From: Sphagnum compactum
Lineage: Eukaryota > Bryophyta > Sphagnopsida > Sphagnales
Assembly: GCA_965153455.1 (NCBI GenBank)
Contig: OZ234504.1
Span: 2,108,001 to 2,172,000 of the forward strand
DNA: 64,000 nucleotides
Reading direction: 5' to 3'
Numbering within the stretch: position 1 is the first letter of the stretch; each line of letters begins with the position of its first letter. The notes beneath the pieces are model-generated. The model saw only the letters and a list, made by a program, of their open reading frames with translations, made no database searches and had not been told where the DNA came from. A program made the translations under genes and the position numbers. Of this stretch, positions 9,301-20,249 are shown piece after piece.

Positions 9301-12180
9301 CTGTGTGGCATTGTTGAGATCTCTGCACATCTGGGATGTGATCACCACCTAAATGGATACATACATATAAGCAGAGTTATCATCTGCATGATCAGTTATG
9401 TCAAGTCACATCAGTTTGGACACTGACACCGGGCCGCCCGGCGATATCCTGTGTCTCACATCAATCTTAGTGTTGAAGCTGCCTTTGTTTTTGAAAACAC
9501 AAAACCCATGTCTGTCTCTGTATGTCTGTCTGTCTGTCTGTCTGTATTCCAATCCCATTTCTGTCTAGCTTTTTTAGTGGCATCCAAATTGCCTAAATGA
9601 TTGTTGTAGGCCTAGTACATATGGATGTGGTGAGATCTTATTAGGAGCCACAACATATAAGTCCATTTTGTATTCAACTTCAAATTAGCACAATGTGTAC
9701 TAATTTCTTCTCCTCCCAACTGGAGAGAATCTGTAGTTTACATACTCAGGTGTGCAGCAGATAGATTAAGATACATGTATACCAAGCAGGAAAGTAGTAC
9801 TAGAGCATGCATGATTAGCCATGTTCACCATAAGAATGTTATTAGGTTTTTTAACCTAATTAATTTGTTTCCTTCAGAAATTTTGGGTTGGTTTTTGGGG
9901 GTTTGATGATGAGTGGATGATTTATAGAGCTCAGTATTATTAACTATTAGCTTAATTGGCTATTACTTACAGATGCACCAGAGACAGGCAGGCCCAACAT
10001 TTTTGTCATTTTTGCAAATGATTTTGTCACAGTGTCCAATACACATTCATTCTTTGGTGTACTATAATAGTCTGGAGTCTAGCTCTAAATTTTATTTTAT
10101 TTTATTTTATTTTTAAAAAAGGGTCAACCTATTGTGAGTTGAAATGTTGGAAGCAATTCTATTTGTTTTGAGCAGTTGGGTGTAAAGACTAAAAGACCCA
10201 GAACTTGATTGAGAGTCATTTCAACAACACATTCTATTTCCCATGTGCAAAGAGTGATTCAACAAACAGCTACCAGCACTCCATCATCTTCAAATTCCTA
10301 AAGAACCAATTTGAACTCATTTGAAGCAAATCGAATCCTTGAGTTGGACCCTGCCTTGGATCCTAGCTTGTTGCATCTTGGTTCTCCAAATTGTGAGCTC
10401 TCCATTGAGTTTTTTTTTTTTTTTTCCTAATATATACATATATATATATATATATAGATATTAAAATGGGTTTGAACCAATTGGTTTTCCTTCCAAAATG
10501 GTGCAATGTAGGTTTTGCCTTGATTTTCCATTTTTAAGTCTTGGACTCTGATCTAAAGGTCGTGGGTCCAACTTATGGCTCTTATCCAATAGGATTGCTC
10601 TATTTCATTGGACCTCATACCTTAGACCCTCATCTACAGTGACCCTAAGTTCACAAAGTTAAAATGCAGGATGGTATTGTGCCAAAGAGAAACAACAGAT
10701 GAAGAGCTCAATTTTTTCTCATTTCTTTTGTTTTTGCTTCGGTCTATCTAGGGTCTTACCTATGTTATGGGATACCTAAGTATTATTTAAGGGATTACAC
10801 AAAGCTTACATAGGGAAATATAGTTAGAGATTTCTCAAGTTAAAGGATACCTAAAAATTTATTTGAAAGGCTATCTCAAGCTATAACTCATAGTGCAAGA
10901 GGGCCTACATAGGCCTACTAGGAGACTATCCAAGATACTAGGAGGCTATCAAACACATACATGAAAGGTTACATAAGGTTTACTTAAAGGATGACCCATG
11001 GATTATCTAGGGAGACACCCACGGACGGGGACTTACAGGTTGTAGGATACCTAAAGGTTATGTAGGGGATTCCATAAAGTTTATCTATTCTTAGGCTAGG
11101 GCATATCTAAAGATTATTTTGGGGGCTAGGTAGAATCGGCCGATTCTTAGCACAAAAGGGGTTACATAGGGAACTACTTAAAGACTACCAAACAAATATT
11201 TAAGAATTACCTCACGGCCTACCTAAAGAATTTCATAGTCATGTAGTCTCCTAAGGGGACACTATTCATAAAAATTACAAAATAAATGAATAAAAATATA
11301 GGGGGTCGCAATCACAATAACATGTATCATAACAAGCATAATGTTTGCTTGGGTTTTTTTCATATTTTGAAGTCGTAATTTAATTTGATGTTGAAATTGT
11401 AAGATTTGTTTATATAGTTGTATTTTTAATATATCATGGGAACATGTGGATTAATTTGAAATTAATCCAATGAATAAAAAAATAAAAAGCACTCATTAAA
11501 CATTGTGACACATTTTTAAATAATAAAATGATTTATAAATGGATTTGAATTTTTTGCCAAAATTTTAACATAAGTCTTAATATATAATATGGAAAAAAAT
11601 TTATTTTATTATTTTTTTCAAAGATTTTTCAAGAATATTCCATGAATATTTTTAAAATATTTCTTAGAAAGCAATCAAAAATATGGGTGTTGTTCATGTT
11701 ATTTCATTTGCACCCAAGGTGCAATATATTAGTTGTGGGATAAAAATTATAAATTTGGGTGAAATTTTTTTAAGGTATACCACATAGGGTAAAAAGGGCC
11801 TAGTCCTTATGACAATCCTTTTTTACCTTATATTTTGATTCCCATAAAAAATAATGAATCAAAAGTTGTCAAAATTTTCAAAAGGACCATATTTTAAATT
11901 ATTACAATTTTAGATTCCATCATAATCATCCATAAATCATGATTTTTTTTACCAAAACTTTTGGTCATAAAAACCCCCCATATGGTTTTTTTGCCTTCAT
12001 GTCCAATTTGACAAAGGCGCCATTTTGGACAAGTCAATTTGGACCTGACTGTTCTGACTAAGTCTTTTTGGTTGGTTTTTTTATTGGGTTTTTTACTAAA
12101 CCACCATGACAATAGTATAATTTGGGCAACAACCAAAAATATATATTATTTAAATCATTTTATTGAAAATTAATATGAAA
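9301..12180. other. Intergenic DNA downstream of Dof gene 1
   Basis: No gene recognised. It contains a CTGT array (about 9517-9541), TTTTA repeats (about 10,087-10,112) and a TA run (about 10,431-10,456). From about 10,740 to 11,260 there is a highly diverged, loosely periodic stretch rich in GGATACCTAA and TTACATAGGG-like phrases that may be an old satellite or minisatellite. 11,300-12,180 is AT-rich with no structure seen. Confidence 0.5.
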
Positions 12181-12442
12181 ATATTAATTAATTAAATGAT
12201 TCCCTTACCTATTTTACCCTACTTACCTACCTAGTTACCTACCTAATTAATAAAACTAATAATTTATGCCAAAATTTTATTTATTTATTTACCTACCAAC
12301 CCTATGTCCTAGGCTTAGGCTAGGCTAGTTAATTTAGCCACTTAATCGAGATCAAGCCACTTAAGCCAACCCAAGCCTTTTAGGCTAAGCCAAGTAGCCT
12401 TGGTTAAATGGTCTAGTAGCTTTTGTAACGTAGGTTGCAAAT

Positions 12443-12511
12443 GTGGGGATTTGAACTCCTCACTTCCACATTGAATAGCCAAGTCTTTAAACATTGCACC
12501 ACCACCCCATA
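12443..12511 (-). repeat. tRNA-like sequence, probable SINE head
   Basis: On the - strand this reads as a degenerate Pol III promoter: an A-box-like GTGCAATGTTTAAAGAC and a B-box-like GAGTTCAAATCCCC about 35 bases later. TGGGG at the 5' side could pair with CCCCA at the 3' side. A usable anticodon arm is not convincing, so a tRNA-derived SINE is more likely than a functional tRNA. The element body would run toward about 12,310. Confidence 0.4.
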
Positions 12512-12897
12512 AGGTGATTTTCTTGGACAACATATTTGTAATGAACGTGATTTTGGACCAACATATTGTAATCAACTTCCATAAAAAAAATTCAATATGC
12601 ATATTGTGCTAAATGAATTTGTGTTTTAACACTACTTACATAAATAGGTAGGTTATAGTTTACTAAGCCTTATAGGTACCTACTAGGTCTATGTTTATAC
12701 GTATCTAATAAACTATCTATGCGTATGCTATTTAGTAAGTTATGCAGGTACCTACTAACCTATTAATAAATCTAGCCTATGCATACTAGGTAGGTAGTTT
12801 AACCTATTAGGTAGGTCTAGGATTAAGCTACCTACCTAATATGCAAGGCTACCTACCTAATAGGCCTAGGTGGCCTATGCTACTTAATTACCAAGTA

Positions 12898-12935
12898 GAT
12901 TATAATAGCTTAGATTACGCTACCTACTTAGTAAT
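12898..12935 (+). repeat. 38-bp direct repeat, left copy
   Basis: Matches 14,349-14,386 at 36 of 38 positions; the core is AGCTTAGATTACGCTACCTA. The two copies flank the chimeric gene-fragment insert exactly. This is longer than usual transposon target duplications, so a repair-generated duplication is also possible. Confidence 0.8.
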
Positions 12936-13007
12936 CTTATATATTAATTCACTTGTCCGTCTGCCTGTGACAAGGCGTTCCGACCCGTTAACAGTCTCTG
13001 CGAGGCC

Positions 13008-13181
13008 GATTCTGCTGCAAAAGCAGAACCGGCCGTAGCTGACAAAAACGAGGTGCGCAGAGACCGATTCTGCTGCAAAAGCAGAATCGACCGTAGCTAA
13101 CAGAAACGAGGTGCGCAGAGATCGATTCTGTTGCAAAAGCAGAACCGGCCGTAGCTGACAGAAACGAGGTGCGGGTCGTAG
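13008..13181 (+). repeat. 58-bp tandem repeat, three units, inside the insert
   Basis: Units start with GATTCTG(C/T)TGCAAAAGC at 13,008, 13,066 and 13,124, a constant 58-bp period. Each carries a small hairpin (TCTGC...GCAGA). Truncated copies of the unit's end (GACAAAAACGAGGTGCGGG) continue to about 13,205. The GC content is unlike the surrounding AT-rich DNA. Confidence 0.9.
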
Positions 13182-13263
13182 TTGACAAAAACGAGGTGCG
13201 GGTCGTGGTGATTATCACCATGATTATCTGCAAACCCTCAAGCAACCTCAAAGTGGAGCTCAA

Positions 13264-13533
13264 ATGCAAAGCAACAACAACATTGGCAGCAACAATCGTG
13301 TCTGGGTCCTGCTTTGACTCAAAGATCTTCTGGAGGAAGGAAGCGAATTTGGCGATTTTGGTTGCGCTTTCACCAAGCTGAACAGAAACGAGTTCATCAA
13401 TGGCTCGAACAGCCCCCAGGTTTTCCGCTGCATCTGAGCTTTCCACCAGCGCACTGATCCTCTCATACAGGCTGTCCATGAAGCGAGTGAAGGCCTCTCC
13501 TGTGAGGTCACGTGCCTCCTCCTCGAGACACAT
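13264..13533 (-). pseudogene. TOR: TOR kinase N-terminal fragment
   Basis: The - strand encodes about 90 uninterrupted residues resembling the start of the HEAT-repeat region of target-of-rapamycin kinase: LEEEARDLTGEAFTRFMD, then LYERISAL, SDAAENLGAVRAIDEL and LGESATKIAKFASFLQKIFE. In plant TOR this lies within the first few hundred of about 2,400-2,500 residues. Similarity stops at VVALHL, where other sequence is joined. The frame stays open through the 58-bp repeats to 12,988, so a 181-codon chimeric frame exists. There is no kinase domain and no complete gene, so this is a captured fragment. The identification is from remembered family sequence, not a search. Confidence 0.75.
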
Positions 13534-13809
13534 CCTCTTTTCATTGAAGTAGAAAAAGAAATCTTTGACAAGGTCATCACACTAGCAGATGTCAGTGAGC
13601 TTCTGCTAAAAAAGAAGGGAGATTCTACAACAGCTCTTGAAGGATTAATTCAGGTTCTTCTTCAGGAAACACAATTGGTATCTGAGCTTCCAGCAGCAGT
13701 AAATTTCCAGCAGCATGAGAAGTATGATACAGTCTCTGTGACTGCTGATGGTTCACCACTTGCAGCAGATGAATCTGGTGCTGTTGAGGATATAAAAGCC
13801 AATGCATAA
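13522..13809 (+). pseudogene. C-terminal fragment of a BCS1-like AAA-ATPase
   Basis: Ninety-five open codons from CTC at 13,522 to TAA at 13,807-13,809. The start LETHPLFIEVEKEI, the middle VITLADVSELLLKKKGD and ALEGLIQVL match the C-terminal tail of plant mitochondrial BCS1-type AAA-ATPases, where an HPLF block is followed by a VTPADVAELL-like helix and a GLI/GLV..L block. The ATPase core (Walker A and B) is missing. It lies head-to-head with the TOR fragment, and the junction sits at the CTCGAG around 13,522-13,527. The natural stop and 3' side appear retained, suggesting the 3' end of a gene or transcript was captured. Confidence 0.55.
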
Positions 13810-14348
13810 AATTTGAAGGTTTTCCTGCAACAACAGCAACAACATTATTGTAGCAAACCGATAATTTAGCTCAGCTCATTTTAATGCACCCCTGCTGCCA
13901 TTTCCTTTGTCTACTCCCCATTTTGAACATTTCAACAGAGTAAAGGAGTGAGAAGAAGTAGGGGATTTGATCCGTGCTTCTTCCCTGGTTTTGAGAATTC
14001 TTCGAGAATTTCTGTCTGACACAGCAATCTGAATTGTTGCGACCCAAGGGATGGATATGCCCAAATTTCTTAGAGAGATGTGTCTGCGCCTACAAGGAGA
14101 GGAGGAGATTCAGCAGATTCTTCCAAGGATGTTGTGTGATGTCTTCTGAACTGATGAAGAACTACCACACAGTTGATCAGATGTTCTAAGGCGAGAGTCG
14201 TTGCGGCACCACAGAATTAGGGTTTGAGGCTTTGACAGGACAGGAGTGTTATTGTTGCTTGCAGGTTGCTCTTTTTGTTGTTGTTGTTTGTTGTTGTTGT
14301 GTCAGTGGGAATTAAAACAAGTTCTGTAACTGAAATAATGAGGAAAAG
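13810..14348 (+). other. Remainder of the chimeric insert
   Basis: Continues after the AAA-ATPase stop with mixed-composition DNA: CAACAACAGCAACAAC near 13,831-13,846 and GTTGTT-type runs at about 14,275-14,300. It may be the 3' untranslated region of the captured gene plus another fragment. No coding similarity is recognised. The composition is GC-richer than both flanks. Confidence 0.4.
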
Positions 14349-14386
14349 GATTACAATAGCTTAGATTACGCTACCTAGTTAGTAAT
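14349..14386 (+). repeat. 38-bp direct repeat, right copy
   Basis: Second copy of the repeat at 12,898-12,935, with two mismatches. Together the copies bracket 12,936-14,348. Confidence 0.8.
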
Positions 14387-15162
14387 TAAGACTAGGTGGT
14401 TTAAGCTACTAACCTAATTAGTAAGATAGGTTACTTATAAGTAATTAATAAAAATAATTTAAAATGGTTGATTAATTACTATCAATTATAAATAAATAAA
14501 TAAAATTAATAATTGATTATTTCCTATGAATTATTGATTATTAATTAATGATTTTTTTAAAATTTAAAATTAATTACTCATTATTGATTACTACTATGAT
14601 TTAATAATTATTTATAATTATATATTGACTACTATTAATTATTATAAATTACTGTAAGGTATTAACCAAAAAATTAGATAAAATTGATAATTCGATAATA
14701 ATAATTAATCATTTAAAAAATTTATGGATAAATTAAATAATAGTTATTAATTGACATTTATTTGGTGACTAATTAATTATATAATGTTAATCATAAATTA
14801 TTGAGTATTAGTTATCAATTATTAAATATTAACTAATTAATGTACTAAGTTCAAGTACCTACATGTGCCTACAGGTAACATGTAAATAACCTATTAAATT
14901 TTATAAGTAACTATTAAGTGTAATATCCTTAACTTAGGGCCTATTAACTATGAACTTAGGTTTGGTATGTACCCTATGCAAAATAAATTTGTAGGTTAAA
15001 TAACCAAATTAGTATGGTTGATTTGATTAAGTGTCAAATTAGAATGGCCAATTTAATTAATTGTAAATCACAATGGTGATTAAGTATGGTCAATTTGATT
15101 AAACCCTTCATCACAAATTTCATGGGTCACGATTTGGCAATAATAGTCATGCGAAATATATT
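14387..15162. other. Extremely AT-rich stretch
   Basis: About 14,400-14,870 is made almost wholly of TTAATTA, ATAATT and TAAATAAA words with very few G or C. No period, gene or terminal repeat is visible. Such DNA often behaves as a matrix-attachment or easily unwound region, but that is inference. Confidence 0.5.
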
Positions 15163-15350
15163 TTTCGTAGGTTCATATCGAATAGACATAAATGTTATTC
15201 ATCTATTTGTATTGTTTGAACATCAATGTTGTGCGCATTGTTTAGACATGAATGTCATATGCTTATTCGTATTGTTTAAACACGAATGTTGATCTATTCG
15301 TGTTTAAATAATGCACGACATTTGTGTTTAAACAATATGAACCTATGAAA
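15163..15350. mobile_element. 188-bp foldback element
   Basis: The ends TTTCGTAGGTTCATAT (15,163-15,178) and ATATGAACCTATGAAA (15,335-15,350) are inverted copies with one mismatch. Inside are several direct and inverted copies of a TGTTTAAACA(C/T)GAATGT-like word. No transposase is present and no target duplication is clear. Probably a small non-autonomous TIR element. Confidence 0.5.
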
Positions 15351-18300
15351 TAATAGATTTTTCACGGATTTGAAATGAACCCATGAAGCCTGTAAAGTTG
15401 TGATGTTGGTCATTTTGATGGACTTCTAGCCTTTTTGGCCAAACGATTAGTTTTTCACATGGTCAAAAAAGTCACTTTAGTCAAATGTCTCAGTCAAAAG
15501 TAATTCGTGTCTTTCATGCCCTAGGCCTTTAATCAAAACAACCATCCCCCTTGGTTAATGTGGACATTTTAATTAAGTTGGACCTTCTAAAAAGTCATGT
15601 TTTCTTGTAGTGAAAAGAAGAGTTACACAACACTAGTGTAAATCAACATTGTTTAATATTGATTTTTGACATGAATATTTGGTTTGGGTTCCAAAAACAA
15701 ATTTCATGATAAAATCCTCTGATGTGATTGTTAAACAAGTTTTCCAAATTTACAAAACTTTTACAATGGGTGCTTTTGAAAAAACATTAAATGTTGGTTA
15801 CATTTAAAGTCAAGTCCAATTCAATTCACAATACACACAATCCCAAATATTATGTCATGTAATAATAATAAGGTTGGAATTTACATTTTAAAAATAGTGA
15901 TAGTCATATACTCAGCATGTTATTGTTTGAAAATATACAACAATGTCTTTGAATCAAGAAGTTTATGGTTGATCCCATTCAAATTATTAATCATTTTTAT
16001 TTTTTTGCTTGAAATTATTATATGTTATAATCAACTTGAAAATTAAAATGAAATACATGTAAAAATAGAATGGATTTTACACATATTAATACCAATATTC
16101 ATGTTCATTAATTTTTGATCTCCTCCCTACTTATATCATGCCATTATCTAAAATAATAAATTTGGTTATACTCATACCATGGTTATATGTAAATGTGCCA
16201 TTGATGTTTTCAATCATGTCCTTGAAAATCTCACATATATTCCCCTCCCATAGTCCATCAACCCATGCTATGAACAATGTTTCCCTTTTGAGTTCCCAAT
16301 TGTCCCTTGAGAAGCTTCAAAAATTACCAATGGAAAAATATTGGGTGTACTATTGAATTCAATTTCTTTTCCAAGTTCATTCAGATCATTCCATTTATGC
16401 AAGGAATTACCTAATTAACTAGGTATAACTTCACCCAATATCGCATTTTCCTTTGCACATATATTTGACCATCTTTTTAATTGCTCAAAGCATTTATTTG
16501 TTCCTAGAAATAAACCTAACTTCTCAATATATCTTGTATTTTATGTTTGATCCTATCCACTTTTTGTTTGAAAAATAACCTTTCAATTTCATACTTGGAA
16601 AATTTGTAATGTAAAATGGAAAAATGTCTACCTTGTGTAATTTACTTCCAGAATAGGAAGGGTATATTGCATTTGAAAAAGGGTTTTTACACATTGTAAG
16701 GCTCCCACTATTTGTGAGGTGAGTTCATATAGACATACAAGTTTCCTTCAACCATTGATCTTACATCTATATTGTTTGATCTTATCTATGGGCCATTTTC
16801 TTAATAACGAATACTAAGCCTTCATCCAAGGAAAACATTATCAAAATTAGGTGTGCACTTAACTATCAATCTTGTGTAGTAATTCCTTCATCTTAGACCT
16901 TACCCTAAAGAAAAGAATCTAAAAAAATTTAAGGGGGGAAAATCCAATCCAAAACACCCATTTATAACACACCCTTCCCTCCCCCCCCCCCCCCCCCCCC
17001 ACACACATTTTGTGTAATTTGAATGATAAAAAATATAAGGTAATGACATAATAAATGAAATTGACAAGGTTGATCAAACTAGGTGAATGCAAGCTAAGGT
17101 GGCTCACTATACGGTGAAAAAAACTTTCATACCTATTTAGATCATTTCCTTTGTATTTTTTTTGAGCCTTGGAATGACCAAATAGGTTAACAATACTCAA
17201 TCCATTCAATCTAATTAATTATTTTATTTATTACTAGGGCCCAACTATATTAAAATTCTTTTATAAATGTGTGCACAAACTTAACATAAAATGAATAACT
17301 TTTGAATTTTCCATAATGATATAGACTTATGACAATACCCAATTTTTTAACATTGCAAAAGAAAAAAAACACTAAGAATAACTTATAATTAACACGTTAC
17401 AAAATCCTTAAAATTTGATTTTATTGATATATTTTCTAACTAAAATATATCAATCCTTGGACTATTTTCAAATCTATATAAAATATTTATTATTCGGTTC
17501 CACAATCCATTTGATCCATTTTATAAGTTCATAGTTATTTTAATTTGGTATTTTTGCATAATAAATAATTACATCATATTCATACTCAAGCTAATCATTT
17601 CAAAATAAAACCCTATTGAATTTTTTTGACATATGAAATACAAATCAACCATTGCACATGGAATGTTGTTGTAATGTTTTAGATTTGCAACAAAATCAAG
17701 GCATGTGCCCCAAATTCACGAGGTTTTTGTTGCAACTCATGTTATAACATTATTTGATAACATTTGACAATCCTTGAGCTACAACATTTGAGACATTAAT
17801 TTTTTAATCCCTCTAAGATTTAATGTTAAACTATCTATCTTTTTTCTCAATCCTTTGAATTCTCCTTGTTATAAAGAAATATCCAAATGGATTCAAAAAC
17901 CAATTTAAAAGGTTTTACAAAATAAAATATTTTGCATCAATTTCTTTCTTTTTATGGAACTTTTCATTAGTTCATAAGAGAAATTTTACTTTCATAATAC
18001 ATATATGTCTAGTTAAAATGTGACTACAATATATTTTCAAAGGAGTCTTTTGATATGATTGAATAGTTGAAACATCTTCTTGAATATAAGTCTTAGTAAA
18101 TAATTTGTCATTCACGTTACAATATTAGATTTTAGTTAATGGATTGGTACATATCCCATTGCATTTTATCTAATTTTCACTTTTGACATAAAAGCCCAAT
18201 TTTCAAACACCAAATTATGTTTAATGCTTGTCTAATTCTATTAAATTGTTGTCTTATGGGCATTGGTGGCCTCAACTTATAACGATATTCCTTGATATGC

Positions 18301-19004
18301 AAGTATTATAAAATTTATATGCTATAAGTATGTGGGTTTGAATGTTTTAAACAATACAAAATTGTTGTAATCCATAAATGGTATTATACGTTTGAAGATT
18401 TAAAGGTCAAAATTATCTTTCTCACTAAGATGGAAAATTCAATTACTTTTTTTTCAAAGGACAAAAGTTATTTTCCAAGAGTTGTGTTCAAATCCACTTG
18501 AGTTTTGTTTCACCAAAAAAATTCACCTTTAGTGTTTTGACCTTTGGACTTTTCAAATCTATTGTTTCAAAAGTTCTTAAAATGTATGGGTTAGTTTTTG
18601 AAACTACTTCATTTGCAAAAATCATGTTTTTAAAATGATTTTATGGTTTATTTGTTTCCTCTTTTAATAATTGTCAAGTTATTTTTGCTTATGTTTTCTT
18701 CTTAGACTTTCAATTCGTGTGATAACTTGAGGTTTATCCATTGTATGATTTTTTTAATAAACATGTTCTTTAATTGACTTGTGCTTGGCTAAAAAGGTGA
18801 GGGGAATAAATAAGGGGAAAATTTTAAACTTTGAAGGAAGAAGTCTAATTGATAAAATAATTTACAAATAATAGAATAATGAAAAAAAAGACAAGTTTAA
18901 TGTTAGGTACTTAATTGCCATCCTAATTATGGAAACCATGAATATTCATTTCATCTTTTCAATAAACTTTCAAATTTGATTGTAGGAAATTTTTGGATGA
19001 CCTT
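15351..19004. other. AT-rich intergenic DNA
   Basis: No gene recognised. CACAACACTAG at 15,626-15,636 belongs to the recurring terminus family. A run of 20 C occupies 16,981-17,000. Short open frames (for example 15,852-16,046 and 16,138-16,356) have no recognisable domain. The stretch may be old, unrecognisable transposon DNA. Confidence 0.5.
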
Positions 19005-19006
19005 AC

Positions 19007-19258
19007 ATTCAAAAGTATTGAATGAAACATAGGTCTTGGTTTGGGATAACAATATTCAAGTGAAGTTCATATTATGATTGAAGTTTGTGAGGTTTTCACC
19101 ATCAACAACCACAAGTGGTGGTTAATGTCTTCTATTCAAAAGTATTAAATGATATATAGGTCTTGGTTTGGGATAACAACATTTGGGTGAAGTTCATGTT
19201 ATGAATGAAGTATGTGAGGTTTCCATCATGAACAACAAGTGGTAGTTAATGTCTTTGA
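19007..19258 (+). repeat. Diverged tandem duplication, about 127 bp x 2
   Basis: ATTCAAAAGTATT(G/A)AATGA occurs at 19,007 and 19,134, each followed by ATAGGTCTTGGTTTGGGATAACAA-type sequence (interrupted by small differences), GTGAGGTTT and CAAGTGGT. One phrase of the unit (GTGAGGTTTT) recurs in the nearby palindrome at 19,695. Confidence 0.8.
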
Positions 19259-19694
19259 GATTTAAACTATTACTTATGCGGGACCTTTCATTGTTGTACC
19301 TTTTGTAATAGTTCACATATATCAATGCTATTGTTTATGTACACTGTTCATAGTTATAAAATGAAACGTGATGTTAGCTAATAAACTTAAAAGTTTGATA
19401 TGAATTGAACTTGTGGATATGAATGAAACCATCATGTGCAAATGGGGAAATCTACTTTGAAAAGTCACTCCATTCCAAGGCACATAACCAAAGTTATTGA
19501 ACTTCCAAGAAAATTTTGGATTGACACATTTTATTTTAGTTTGGTTAAAATATACATTGATGTTTAGACCTACTCAATGTTCACATTTAAGGAAAAGAAT
19601 TTGCTTGTAGATGAGAACTAATACATTAATTATAACATAGATCATATGTTTTACAAAACCTTGAATCCTAACCATCTTGATTCTCATGTGATTG

Positions 19695-19796
19695 TTCATG
19701 ATAAAAACCTCACACATTCCAATCACAACATAAACTTTCATGTCACCAAATCAAAGTTTATGTTGTGATTGGAATGTGTGAGGTTTTTATCATGAA
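19695..19796. repeat. Perfect palindrome, 44-bp arms, 14-bp loop
   Basis: The left arm 19,695-19,738 (starts TTCATGATAAAAACC, ends ATAAACTTT) is exactly the reverse complement of the right arm 19,753-19,796, with loop 19,739-19,752. No mismatch was found across 44 pairs. In AT-rich neutral DNA such arms would decay, so the structure is recent or gene-converted. It may be a foldback element or the result of a local inverted duplication. Confidence 0.92.
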
Positions 19797-19894
19797 TAAA
19801 TAATGTGAACGGGAAGGTTTTCAAAAACTTTCCAAAAATCAAATATTGATTTTGTTCTCTAAATCCACTGAAATATCACAATTGCCATTAAGGA

Positions 19895-19985
19895 CTTAGG
19901 GTTTCTAGGGTTTTAAGGTGTAGGGTTTTTCAAAACTGGGTTTAGGGTTTTTTTTTTAAGGAATTAGGTTTTAGGGTTTCCCTTT
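19895..19985 (+). repeat. Degenerate telomere-like (TTTAGGG-type) phrases
   Basis: Several TTAGGGTTT, TAGGGTTTT and TTTAGGGTTTT words are separated by unrelated bases. They could be a decayed interstitial telomeric patch. They could also be telo-box-like motifs (AAACCCTA on the - strand) upstream of the decayed coding region that follows. Confidence 0.45.
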
Positions 19986-20249
19986 CTTCTAAGTTTTTGA
20001 ATGTGTTTTTGACACCAACACATGGCCTGCAAGAATGGGGGTTAGACATGTTTGGGTTGGTGTCTTGTGGCTCAGAGTGCGTTCAGATTGTGTGCAGGGC
20101 TACAAATCTATGACATGGGTGCTACGGACATTTATGTTGAATGTTTGAGCTCAAATCAGCCAAGTTTGTAAGTATTTCATGTTACTGAAAAGAAACCGAG
20201 CTAGGCAATGATCATATGCAGTTCAGAATCTCTTAATATTTTGCACATC

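Larger units (their letters stand above)
12181..12935. repeat. ACCTA/TAGGT-rich degenerate repeat tract
   Basis: Words such as CCTACCTA, TAGGTAGG and TACCTACTA recur on both strands without a fixed period, interrupted by the tRNA-like sequence at 12,443-12,511. The same texture resumes at about 14,350-14,440 after the insert, so the insert split an existing repetitive tract. Confidence 0.6.

Noticed and set aside
13008-13181. 58-bp repeats as a CRISPR-like or attachment array
   Set aside because: Full-length tandem units without spacers, inside a gene-fragment insert.
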